Origin: an uncultured Prevotella sp.
Lineage (GTDB): Bacteria > Bacteroidota > Bacteroidia > Bacteroidales > Bacteroidaceae
NCBI GenBank assembly: GCA_900540885.1
Contig: UQHJ01000042.1
Coordinates: 1-21,517 of the forward strand
Length of the DNA stretch: 21,517 nt
Direction of reading: 5' to 3'
The notes below the pieces were generated by a model, which was not told the DNA's origin, did not search any database, and was given only the letters and a program-made list of their open reading frames with translations. Numbering within the stretch: position 1 is the stretch's first letter; each line of letters starts with the position of its first letter. The position numbers and the translations under genes are program-made. Positions 14,490-21,517 of this stretch are shown in pieces.

Positions 14490-16205
14490 ATGAACGTTTT
14501 AGAACTCAGCGAACAAGAGATACAACGCCGCAACTCACTTGAGGAATTGCGCAACTTGGGCATTAATCCCTACCCCGCTGCCGAATATGAAGTGACAGCG
14601 TATAGCGACGATATTAAAGACAACTTTAATGAAGACGAAAAGCGCGAAGTGTGCATCGCTGGACGCTTAATGGGACGCCGCGTTATGGGTAAGGCCAGCT
14701 TTGCCGAGTTGATGGACTCTAAAGGCCGCATTCAAGTGTACGTTACACGTGACGATGTTTGCCCTGGCGATGACAAGACGCTCTACAACACAGTATTTAA
14801 GAAGTTACTCGACTTGGGCGACTTTATCGGTGTGAAAGGTTTCGTTTTCCGCACACAGACAGGCGAAATCTCTGTACACGCACAAGAGTTGGTACTCCTC
14901 TCTAAGAGCCTCAAGCCGCTACCCGTCGTAAAGGAGAAGGATGGTGTTACTTACGATGCCTTCAACGATCCCGAACTTCGCTATCGTCAGCGCTACGTTG
15001 ACCTTTTGGTCAACCCTGAAGTGAAGGACATCTTCTTGAAACGCTCGTTAGTAGTCAAGACCATGCGCGAATACTTCGACGAGGCTGGCTACACAGAGGT
15101 TGAAACACCGATTCTGCAACCCATTCCTGGTGGCGCTAGCGCACGTCCGTTCATTACTCACCACAACTCACTCGACATCGACCTCTACCTTCGTATCGCT
15201 ACCGAGCTTTACTTGAAGCGCCTTATCGTTGGCGGCTTTGAGGGCGTTTACGAAATTGGCAAGAACTTCCGCAATGAGGGTATGGACCGCAACCACAACC
15301 CTGAGTTCACGTGTATGGAACTTTACGTTCAGTACAAGGACTACAACTGGATGATGTCATTCACCGAGAAGTTGTTGGAGCGCATCTGCGTAGCCGTTAA
15401 TGGTAAACCCGAAAGCGTTATTGACGGTAAGACTATCAGCTTCAAGGCTCCTTTCCGCCGCTTGCCTATCTTGGAAGCTATCAAGGAAAAGACAGGTTAC
15501 GACCTCAATGGCAAGAGCGAAGACGAAATTCGCGACATCTGCAAGAAGTTGAACATGGAGATTGACGATACCATGGGTAAGGGTAAGTTGATCGATGAGA
15601 TGTTTGGCGAGTTCTGCGAAGGCACTTACATTCAGCCTACCTTCATCACCGACTATCCTATCGAGATGTCACCGCTCACAAAGAAGCACCGCGACAATCC
15701 TGCTTTGACCGAACGCTTTGAGTTAATGGTAAATGGTAAGGAGTTGGCCAATGCTTACTCAGAGTTGAACGACCCCATTGACCAAGAAGAACGTTTCCAA
15801 GATCAGCTCCGCCTCTCTGAGAAGGGTGACGACGAAGCGATGTTCATCGACCAAGACTTCCTCCGCGCTCTTCAGTATGGTATGCCTCCTACATCAGGTA
15901 TTGGTATTGGCATTGACCGTTTGGTCATGTTGATGACTGGTCAGACTCAGATTCAGGAAGTTCTCTTCTTCCCACAAATGCGCCCTGAGAAGAAGGCTCC
16001 TCGCGACAAAGCCGACAAGTACGTTGCCGCAGGCATTGCTGAAGAGTTAGTTCCCATCCTCCAGAAGGTGGGTTACTACTTAGTAACTGATCTCAAGGAC
16101 GTAAAGGCTCAAAAGATCCAACAGCAGATTGGCGAGATAATCAAGAAGTATAAACTTGATATCGAGAAGCCCAGCGTACAGGACATTGAGGGCTGGAACG
16201 TGTAA
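14490..16205 (+). CDS. lysS: Lysyl-tRNA synthetase, class II
   Basis: LysS charges tRNA-Lys with lysine using ATP. The 571-residue protein has an OB-fold anticodon-binding domain (about 55-140; VCIAGRLMGRRVMGKASFAE) and a class II catalytic core. Motif 1 is around EVETPILQPIPGGASARPF (203-221), motif 2 is FRNEGMDRNHNPEFT (260-274) and motif 3 is GIGIDRLVMLMTG (472-484). It is about 65 residues longer than the E. coli enzyme because of a C-terminal extension from about 505 (KKYKLDIEKPSVQDIEGW); Bacteroidota LysS proteins often have one. The ATG lies just downstream of a perfect promoter. gpsA follows on the same strand after 160 bases of repeat-rich DNA. Confidence 0.97.
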   Translation: MNVLELSEQEIQRRNSLEELRNLGINPYPAAEYEVTAYSDDIKDNFNEDEKREVCIAGRLMGRRVMGKASFAELMDSKGRIQVYVTRDDVCPGDDKTLYNTVFKKLLDLGDFIGVKGFVFRTQTGEISVHAQELVLLSKSLKPLPVVKEKDGVTYDAFNDPELRYRQRYVDLLVNPEVKDIFLKRSLVVKTMREYFDEAGYTEVETPILQPIPGGASARPFITHHNSLDIDLYLRIATELYLKRLIVGGFEGVYEIGKNFRNEGMDRNHNPEFTCMELYVQYKDYNWMMSFTEKLLERICVAVNGKPESVIDGKTISFKAPFRRLPILEAIKEKTGYDLNGKSEDEIRDICKKLNMEIDDTMGKGKLIDEMFGEFCEGTYIQPTFITDYPIEMSPLTKKHRDNPALTERFELMVNGKELANAYSELNDPIDQEERFQDQLRLSEKGDDEAMFIDQDFLRALQYGMPPTSGIGIGIDRLVMLMTGQTQIQEVLFFPQMRPEKKAPRDKADKYVAAGIAEELVPILQKVGYYLVTDLKDVKAQKIQQQIGEIIKKYKLDIEKPSVQDIEGWNV

Positions 16206-16210
16206 TAAAT

Positions 16211-16354
16211 GTGCAAATGTGAGAATGGGTAAATGTGCAAATGGTTTATAGATTCTCAAATTATCTGCACATCCTCCCGACCTGTACATTTACACATTTC
16301 CCAATTTGCACATTCCCCAACTTGTACATTCACACATTTACACATTTGCACATT
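16211..16354. repeat. Inverted 8-bp repeat arrays between lysS and gpsA
   Basis: GTGCAAAT, GTGAGAAT, GGGTAAAT, GTGCAAAT stand in tandem at 16211-16242. From about 16268 to 16354 related units appear in the opposite orientation (TTTACACATTTCCCAATTTG, then CACATT; later TTTACACATTTGCACATT). The two blocks are complementary enough to form an imperfect hairpin in the lysS-gpsA transcript. The same first two units occur upstream of ettA at 10218. Confidence 0.65.
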
Positions 16355-16365
16355 AACTAAGTACC

Positions 16366-17361
16366 GTGTACGATTTAGGAAACATAGCCGTTATGGGCAG
16401 TGGCTCGTGGGCCACAGCCATTGCAAAGATGCTACTCGAAAGGGTGGAGCATCTGCATTGGTATATCCGTAGGCAAGATGCCATTGATGACTTCGTGCGC
16501 ACTGAGCATAACCCTTCTTACTTGACCAGTGTACACTTTGACACGAGCCGCATCACCTTCTCTACGGACATCAACGAAATTGTACGCTCTTGCCGCACCC
16601 TGGTATTTGTCACACCGTCTCCTTACTTAAAGAACCACCTGCGCAAACTCAAGGTGAAGCTTCACGATAAATTTATCATCACTGCCATTAAGGGTATTGT
16701 AGCAGATGAGAATTTGGTTTGTTCGGAGTTCTTCCGTGTGGTGTACAATGTGCCTGATGAGAACTTAGCCGTGCTTGGTGGACCTAGTCATGCCGAAGAG
16801 GTTGCCTTAGGACGCCTTACCTACCTCACGGTAGGATGTGCTGACAACGAGAAGGCAACGGCCTTTGCCGAGACGATAGCATCGAGCTATGTGAAAACCA
16901 AGACTTCGGCCGATGTCATTGGCATTGAATATGCTTCCGTTCTGAAGAACGTCTACGCCATAGCAGCAGGCATTTGTAATGGACTAAAGTATGGCGACAA
17001 CTTTCAGAGTGTACTAATGTCCAATGCCGTACAAGAGATGAATCGCTTCTTACGCGCTGTCTACCCTATCGACCGCTGCGTATATGATAGCGTTTACTTA
17101 GGCGACCTCTTAGTGACAGGGTATTCTAACTTCTCGCGCAACCGCGTGTTTGGCACCATGATAGGTAAGGGCTATAGCGTTAAATCGGCACAGATCGAAA
17201 TGGAAATGATTGCCGAAGGCTATTACGGCACGAAGTGTATGAAGGACATCAACAAACACTATCACGTCAATATGCCCATTCTCGATGCTGTGTATAATAT
17301 TCTATACGAGCGCATATCACCTACTATTGAGATTAAGCTCTTAACGGATTCGTTTAGATAA
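16366..17361 (+). CDS. gpsA: NAD(P)-dependent glycerol-3-phosphate dehydrogenase
   Basis: GpsA reduces dihydroxyacetone phosphate to sn-glycerol-3-phosphate, the backbone of phospholipids. The 331-residue protein has an N-terminal Rossmann fold with MGSGSWATAIA (10-20), FVTPSPYL (81-88) and AIKG (107-110, Lys109). The C-terminal helical domain has the catalytic Lys194 in LKNVYAIAAG (193-202) and the substrate-contact segment TGYSNFSRNR (251-260). The start is a GTG at 16366: translation from it gives the expected short leader before the nucleotide-binding strand, and no ATG lies upstream of the Rossmann motif in a suitable place. It follows lysS and ends just before a strong terminator. Confidence 0.95.
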   Translation: MYDLGNIAVMGSGSWATAIAKMLLERVEHLHWYIRRQDAIDDFVRTEHNPSYLTSVHFDTSRITFSTDINEIVRSCRTLVFVTPSPYLKNHLRKLKVKLHDKFIITAIKGIVADENLVCSEFFRVVYNVPDENLAVLGGPSHAEEVALGRLTYLTVGCADNEKATAFAETIASSYVKTKTSADVIGIEYASVLKNVYAIAAGICNGLKYGDNFQSVLMSNAVQEMNRFLRAVYPIDRCVYDSVYLGDLLVTGYSNFSRNRVFGTMIGKGYSVKSAQIEMEMIAEGYYGTKCMKDINKHYHVNMPILDAVYNILYERISPTIEIKLLTDSFR

Positions 17362-17380
17362 CAGATTCATTTAAATAAAA

Positions 17381-17418
17381 AAAGGTCTCTTCCTCACTTA
17401 GAGGAAGAGACTTTTTTT
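17381..17418 (+). terminator. Intrinsic terminator of lysS-gpsA
   Basis: GTCTCTTCCTC (17385-17395) pairs perfectly with GAGGAAGAGAC (17401-17411) around the loop ACTTA, with a run of seven T at 17412-17418 and matching A residues before the stem. It begins 19 bases after the gpsA stop codon. A run of eight G follows at once. Confidence 0.9.
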
Positions 17419-17806
17419 GGGGGGGGAGGGGAGTTCATCGAATATATCCCGTATGAAACGGAAATATTCTAAAAAAATTCTAAGAAAAAGTCTAAGAATA
17501 ACAATAATAAATTATTGTTTCTTCTCAACGAAGCCTCATGTCAACTTTGACTATGAGATTTCCCCTCCTGACGAACAGCTTGTAATTTGGCAATAAAATA
17601 ACTTTTTGGACATTTCTTACCGGTGATCATTTTATGGTCACCCTTTGGAGGTTGGAAACGCATATGGTTTATTGTTTATGGAAATATTATCCCGAACTCA
17701 CGTTATTAGCTGAGATGCAACTGTTTAGAACGACTTTTACTGCTTAGGATACTACATATATTCCGTACAAGTGTTCTCAATAAACTGCAATTTATCGTTA
17801 TCACAT
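17419..17806. other. Gene-free stretch between gpsA terminator and cydB
   Basis: No convincing gene or RNA was found in these 388 bases. What it holds: a G8 run (17419-17426); a dyad CCGT-ATGAA-ACGG near 17450; a perfect 9-bp hairpin, AACAATAAT-AA-ATTATTGTT (17500-17519); a GTCAA-CT-TTGAC dyad near 17540; and a GGTGA ... TCACC dyad near 17625. The motif ATAAACTGCAATTTAT near 17783 also occurs in part near 7280 and 20938. Short frames here resemble nothing I recognise. Confidence 0.6.
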
Positions 17807-18925
17807 TCAACTTTTCCGTTCAATCGCCCACCATGCATAAACAATGTAGGCTAAGACGAAGGGAATGAGCAGACTTACCACTGCCATAACACTGAGCGTA
17901 AACTCACTCGAACAACTATTGGCTAAGCAGAGCGATGACTGAATGTCCGTAACAGACGGATAATAGGCCGTATTGTTCAGACCTGATATTAATAACAACG
18001 TCATTACTGCTAAGACAGTACCTATGCCTACCCACCAGATTCCACACTTTTTCTGTTTATTCATTAAAGTGATAGCGATGCCTATCAACACCAAGACTAC
18101 ACCTAATATAAACATAACAGACACAAGAGGCAAAGCCATGAAATTATGCCAATACTTGCTACTCTCGACTACGAACTGCTGTTGGGCGAGCTGATATGTC
18201 AATCCATCGATAAGGAGCAAACGAACCACAAAAGCTACGAAAAGCACAAGGAAAGGAATTGCATTCACCAACACATGTTTGTGCAGACGAGAAGTTAGTT
18301 CGTCATTCTGATTGCGATTGAGTAAGTAAAGTGCTCCCAATACACGCGATAAGAAAAGTACGGCAAGTCCTAATACCCAATTCCAAGGATTTGCTAAAGC
18401 TTCTAATCCATGCCAACCACTGTCCCACTGGCTAATAACAGGCGAAGCCATACCTTCTCCGCTGACCACACCTAATGCATTGTGGTCAACGTGAAATGCT
18501 GAACCCGTAAAGAACGTAGCCACTGCTGCTCCCAACACAAAGGGGCCAACCAATCCATTAAACACTAAGAAATAGCGGTAAGTAGCTTGTCCTAAAAGAT
18601 TGTTCGGCTTATTTTGATATTCATAAGCCACAGCTTGCAACACGAAGCTCACCAAGAGAAGCATCCATATCCAATAAGCCCCTCCAAAACTGGTACTATA
18701 GAACAGAGGGAAAGAAGCAAAAAAGGCGCCACCGAAAGTGACGAGCGTAGTAAACGTGAGTTCCCACTTACGCCCTGTTATGCCAATAATGTACGAGCGC
18801 TCTTCTTTCGTGCGTCCGACACAATATAGAAGAGAATTGGCACCTTGCACAAACTGCAATAACACCAATAGGCCTGCTAATAACGACACTAACAGCCACC
18901 AATATTGTTGAAGAAATGTATACAT
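17807..18925 (-). CDS. cydB: Cytochrome bd quinol oxidase subunit II
   Basis: CydB is the second integral membrane subunit of cytochrome bd, which oxidises quinol and reduces oxygen to water. In Bacteroidales it supports growth at nanomolar oxygen and oxygen scavenging. The 372-residue protein has about 8-9 hydrophobic segments, beginning with YWWLLVSLLAGLLVLLQFVQ. Typical Bacteroidota CydB segments are present: QGANSLLYCVGRTKEERSY, GRKWELTFTTLVTFGGAFFA, GLVGPFVLGAAVATFFTGS and WHGLEALANPWNWVLGLAVL. It lies 30 bases downstream of cydA. Confidence 0.95.
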   Translation of the reverse strand: MYTFLQQYWWLLVSLLAGLLVLLQFVQGANSLLYCVGRTKEERSYIIGITGRKWELTFTTLVTFGGAFFASFPLFYSTSFGGAYWIWMLLLVSFVLQAVAYEYQNKPNNLLGQATYRYFLVFNGLVGPFVLGAAVATFFTGSAFHVDHNALGVVSGEGMASPVISQWDSGWHGLEALANPWNWVLGLAVLFLSRVLGALYLLNRNQNDELTSRLHKHVLVNAIPFLVLFVAFVVRLLLIDGLTYQLAQQQFVVESSKYWHNFMALPLVSVMFILGVVLVLIGIAITLMNKQKKCGIWWVGIGTVLAVMTLLLISGLNNTAYYPSVTDIQSSLCLANSCSSEFTLSVMAVVSLLIPFVLAYIVYAWWAIERKS

Positions 18926-18955
18926 GATTTTTACACTATTATTTTGTACACTAAC

Positions 18956-20473
18956 TTAACTTTCGTGTTCCTCGTCCGACGACGTTTGCGGCCCTTGACT
19001 AATCGCCTTGCACATAATGCGCACCTCTGCAGCTAATAATAAGGTGAAAAGCACTACAAAGAGGAAGAAGGTAATCATTACATTCATGGGAGAGAGTTGC
19101 GACACGGCAACACCCACAGGCAACAAGTCTTGAATAGTCCAAGGCTGACGTCCCACTTCAGCCACGATCCAACCCGCTTGCCCTGCTACATAAACCATCG
19201 GAACAGCCCACACGCCTAACCACAACAGCCAACGATAGTTAGCCAAAGTGCCTCTACGGGCTAACCACCCCACTACTAATAAGATGACAAAGAGCAAAGA
19301 ACCCAAGCCCACCATGAAGCGAAACGACCAATAAACCAATGGTACGGACGGCACTAAATCAGTCTTTTGCTTTAAATAGCCATAACCCATATAGGCTTCA
19401 TGAGCGCGTAAGGTGTCGAGTGCGACTTGAGCAGCAACCTTGTTAGCAGTGCGTTGTTGGCGATAGGCGGCAAAAGCTGCAATGGCTTTACGACCACGCT
19501 CCATTTTTTCATCAGCAGAAGGCACACGAGTGCCGTCGGGCAACGTATAACCATCGAGCAAATCGTTGATACCTGGCACATAACCTTCTATATTGTGCGT
19601 CGCTAAAATGGATAGTACTCCAGGTACTTCTATGCCTGGCACGATACTAAAGGGGGCACGCACGCCGCCCTGCTCCAATCCTTCGGCTGCTGCCAACTTC
19701 ATAGGCTGCTCGCGAGCGATAGAAAGGCCACTCTGATCGCCGGTACCCATTACGATGAGCGTAGAAATGATACCAACCACGCTGGCCACCTTTACGGAAC
19801 GCAGTGCCAATTCACTATGACGCTTCCGTAGCAAGAACCAACAACATACGCCTATCACAAATACGGCTCCCGTCATCCAACCACTCGAAACGGTATGGAA
19901 GAACTTTACCACTGCCGTTGGCGAGAGAGCCACACTCATGAAGTCGGTCATCTCATTGCGCACCGTGTCAGGATTGAAGGTCATACCTACGGGGTGTTGC
20001 ATCCAAGCATTGGCCACCAATATCCACCAGGCCGAGAGCGTAGCCCCAAGTCCTGTCAACCATGTAGAAGCAAGATGAAAGCCTCGGCTCACCTTATTCC
20101 AGCCAAAGAACATCACGGCTATGAACGTGGCTTCCATAAAGAAAGCTACAATGCCCTCAATGGCAAGGGGGGCTCCAAAGATGTCGCCCACGAACCATGA
20201 GTAATTACTCCAATTGGTGCCAAACTCAAATTCAAGAATCAAACCCGTGGCCACGCCAATGGCAAAGTTGATGCCAAAGAGTTTCATCCAAAACTGCGCG
20301 GTACGTTTCCACCTTTCGTCTTTGGTGGTGTAATAAAGGGTTTCCATCACGCCTTGTATCAAGGCCAAACCCAACGTCAACGGCACAAACAGCCAATGAT
20401 AGCAGGCTGTCAGTGCAAACTGCGCACGCGACCAATCTATGGTGCATGTCTCAAGCGCTGTTAGTAATGTCAT
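18956..20473 (-). CDS. cydA: Cytochrome bd quinol oxidase subunit I
   Basis: CydA carries hemes b558, b595 and d and the quinol site of cytochrome bd. The 505-residue protein keeps the known ligands: His26 (ACYHWLFVPLTLGLA; equivalent to E. coli His19), Glu106 and Glu114 (APLAIEGIVAFFMEATF), His193 (KFFHTVSSGWM) and Met426 (VWAVPMVYVAGQAGW). The Q-loop side includes KLAAAEG (259-265), and GRQPW (441-445) is also kept. Length and motifs are normal. It runs in the order DUF4492-cydA-cydB. Transcription probably starts at the DUF4492 promoter, with a dyad and G8 run in the 113-base gap upstream. Confidence 0.97.
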   Translation of the reverse strand: MTLLTALETCTIDWSRAQFALTACYHWLFVPLTLGLALIQGVMETLYYTTKDERWKRTAQFWMKLFGINFAIGVATGLILEFEFGTNWSNYSWFVGDIFGAPLAIEGIVAFFMEATFIAVMFFGWNKVSRGFHLASTWLTGLGATLSAWWILVANAWMQHPVGMTFNPDTVRNEMTDFMSVALSPTAVVKFFHTVSSGWMTGAVFVIGVCCWFLLRKRHSELALRSVKVASVVGIISTLIVMGTGDQSGLSIAREQPMKLAAAEGLEQGGVRAPFSIVPGIEVPGVLSILATHNIEGYVPGINDLLDGYTLPDGTRVPSADEKMERGRKAIAAFAAYRQQRTANKVAAQVALDTLRAHEAYMGYGYLKQKTDLVPSVPLVYWSFRFMVGLGSLLFVILLVVGWLARRGTLANYRWLLWLGVWAVPMVYVAGQAGWIVAEVGRQPWTIQDLLPVGVAVSQLSPMNVMITFFLFVVLFTLLLAAEVRIMCKAISQGPQTSSDEEHES

Positions 20474-20542
20474 AATGGTATAGATTTAGTTATAAGTTAC
20501 AAATGAAGGAGAAATATGCAAACGTGAGAAGATTTCTCAATT

Positions 20543-20574
20543 ACAAAATTATCAGGGGGGGGTAAAAATTTTGT
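20543..20574. other. Dyad with G8 tract in its loop upstream of cydA
   Basis: ACAAAATT (20543-20550) pairs with AATTTTGT (20567-20574) around a 16-base loop holding eight G (20555-20562). It lies about 70 bases upstream of the cydA start and just after the DUF4492 gene. It matches neither FNR nor Rex consensus sites as I know them. It could be a transcript hairpin or a protein-binding dyad. Confidence 0.4.
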
Positions 20575-20586
20575 TTTTAGAATGTT

Positions 20587-20823
20587 CTAATTCTGTCGGT
20601 TGATTTGCACGTTTTTTAATCTTCTTCCAACTTGTTCGCTCTTTTGTGCATCGTCAAGCCCTTTCAGCATTGGCTGAAAGAAGAAGATGCGAAGCACAAC
20701 AAATATCACGAATAGCTTCAGCAGAATAATAATCCATAGTGTACGTCCCCACGTCATCTGTCGAAAACCGTCACGATAAAAGGTCCACACACGATGAATA
20801 GCATTTAAGGTTGTATAATTCAT
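20587..20823 (-). CDS. DUF4492 small membrane protein of the cydAB cluster
   Basis: A 78-residue protein with one long hydrophobic segment (TLWIIILLKLFVIFVVLRIFFF, about 28-49) preceded by FYRDGFRQMTWG (15-26). This is the DUF4492 pattern, a Bacteroidota family found next to cytochrome bd genes. By analogy with CydX/CbdX it may be a small accessory subunit, but that is inference. The frame extends to a TTG at 20895, but I use the ATG at 20823: it begins the conserved part and a promoter sits right before it. The -7 box ends only 4 bases before this ATG, so the mRNA may be leaderless. Confidence 0.82.
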   Translation of the reverse strand: MNYTTLNAIHRVWTFYRDGFRQMTWGRTLWIIILLKLFVIFVVLRIFFFQPMLKGLDDAQKSEQVGRRLKNVQINRQN

Positions 20824-20827
20824 GCAG

Positions 20828-20859
20828 CAAATATAGCGTTCTATTGTAATCATTACAAA
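20828..20859 (-). promoter_or_regulatory. Promoter of the DUF4492-cydAB operon
   Basis: On the minus strand TTTG (20856-20859), 20 bases, then TATATTTG (20828-20835), matching the Bacteroidota consensus. Only CTGC lies between the -7 box and the ATG at 20823. Confidence 0.65.
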
Positions 20860-20902
20860 ATGAAAACTATTTTGTTTTACACTTTTATGTTGCAAAACAT
20901 AA

Positions 20903-20985
20903 GCTGAAGCAGAAGCTTTAGGATTTTTAGAAAGATATAAACTGCAATTAGGCAGACAAATTGTAGTTTATATGAATGCTTCAGC
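20903..20985. repeat. Nested palindromic intergenic element
   Basis: Outer arms GCTGAAGCA (20903-20911) and TGCTTCAGC (20977-20985) are perfectly complementary. Inside, ATATAAACTGCAATT (20935-20949) pairs with AATTGTAGTTTATAT (20959-20973) at 14 of 15 positions plus one G-T pair, with loop AGGCAGACA. The 15-mer TGCAATTAGGCAGAC recurs at 14327-14341. It lies in the gap between the DUF4492 promoter and the rRNA operon end; no gene is present. Confidence 0.6.
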
Positions 20986-20991
20986 CTTGCT

Positions 20992-21129
20992 CTACATCAT
21001 ATAGCCATACTCATGCATGATTTTGATTACCTCTGAATACATTTTCTTATTGCCAAGTTGAAGTATCGCGTCGCCCCCAGGTGAGGACGCATCATCTTCA
21101 GGTGAGGACGCGCCTATCCCTCCAAAAAA
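20992..21129 (-). pseudogene. Unidentified gene remnant, 45 codons, no start codon
   Basis: An open minus-strand frame between two stops encodes GASSPEDDASSPGGDA and then QLGNKKMYSEVIKIMHEYGY. The second half has a protein-like composition; the first contains a repeated ASSP unit from a DNA direct repeat (CAGGTGAGGACGC at 21078-21090 and 21099-21111). I do not recognise it. It may be a gene tail left by rearrangement beside the rRNA operon, or chance. Confidence 0.25.
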
Positions 21130-21136
21130 TTAACGC

Positions 21137-21178
21137 AAAAAAAAGCCTCTCTCAACAAATCTGTTGAAAGAGGCTTGT
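21137..21178 (-). terminator. rRNA operon terminator
   Basis: AAGCCTCTCTCAACA (21143-21157) pairs with TGTTGAAAGAGGCTT (21162-21176) with one mismatch and a 4-base loop. On the minus strand it is followed by a run of eight T (21137-21144). It lies just downstream of the 5S gene. Confidence 0.9.
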
Positions 21179-21184
21179 AAAAAA

Positions 21185-21294
<110 letters not shown>

Positions 21295-21489
21295 TATCGG
21301 TTGGACAACACTTTCACTTAAGTATTAAGTGTTAAATATTATGTGTTACATCTTTGATGAGTGTTACACTTTTCGTAACTTCTTAACTTAGGTAACTTAC
21401 TCGTTAACTCGTCTACTTGTCAACTCGTTAACTAAAAATCTGTACTAACTTTGAGCAGGCACGCCTCGTAAGTAGCAGGAGTGACTGCA
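21295..21489 (-). other. 23S-5S internal transcribed spacer
   Basis: About 195 AT-rich bases without a tRNA gene. It contains short repeats: AAGTGTTAAATATTATGTGT and related TGTTACA units near 21330-21370, and AACTCGT repeated near 21405-21430 (GTTAACTCGT, GTCAACTCGTTAACT). These could pair during rRNA processing; no other feature is seen. Confidence 0.7.
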
Positions 21490-21517
21490 AGTTTCGGGCA
21501 ATTAGTAAGGCTCGGCT
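21490..21517 (-). rRNA. rrl: 23S ribosomal RNA, 3' end (cut by window edge)
   Basis: The minus strand from the right edge reads AGCCGAGCCTTACTAATTGC followed by CCG. It corresponds to the extreme 3' end of Bacteroidota 23S rRNA (compare the GGTACTAAT segment of E. coli). The order 23S, spacer, 5S, terminator on the minus strand supports it. The exact 3' end is approximate. Confidence 0.8.

Noticed and set aside
16233..16472. 79-codon plus-strand frame before gpsA
   Set aside because: Its first half is repeat-array translation rich in His, Thr and Cys, and it overlaps gpsA out of frame.

Overview
The window looks like chromosomal DNA of a Bacteroidales bacterium, probably Prevotellaceae. Four things point there: promoters of the Bacteroidota type (TTTG - about 19 bases - TAnnTTTG), a lysS-gpsA pair, a DUF4492-cydA-cydB cluster, and Bacteroidales-style structured intergenic repeats. 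There is no plasmid or phage backbone. The assignment rests on recognised families and gene order, not on a database search.

Left part (1-7300), accessory region. A type I restriction-modification operon runs on the minus strand: XRE regulator, hsdR, hsdM, a fused DinD-like/RhuM protein, then the first 38 codons of hsdS at the left edge. Upstream of it (6620-7174) lies a decayed serine recombinase gene. It carries two premature stops and a frameshift, and it is split by a 193-bp non-coding element with terminal inverted repeats and a 3-bp target duplication.

Middle part (7297-14069), minus strand. It holds a secreted HSL-type esterase, a 42-codon relic of a secreted-protein C-terminus, ettA (ABC-F), a META-domain lipoprotein, an AAA-ATPase-like/PD-(D/E)XK protein, a 131-bp inverted-repeat element, thiL and a small outer-membrane beta-barrel protein.

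Divergent intergenic region (14070-14489). Three copies of a promoter-bearing hairpin repeat sit between the barrel gene (minus) and lysS (plus). The flanks of the copies are conserved, while the stem sequences differ but stay self-complementary. Promoters point both ways.

Right part. lysS and gpsA (plus) end at a strong terminator. After a gene-free stretch comes the minus-strand respiratory cluster DUF4492-cydA-cydB, encoding a cytochrome bd quinol oxidase. The window ends in the 3' end of a minus-strand rRNA operon: the last bases of 23S, a spacer, 5S and its terminator.

Most of this is housekeeping. The parts worth a second look are the DinD-RhuM fusion in the RM operon, the MITE-like insertion in the recombinase relic, and the self-complementary repeats between genes.
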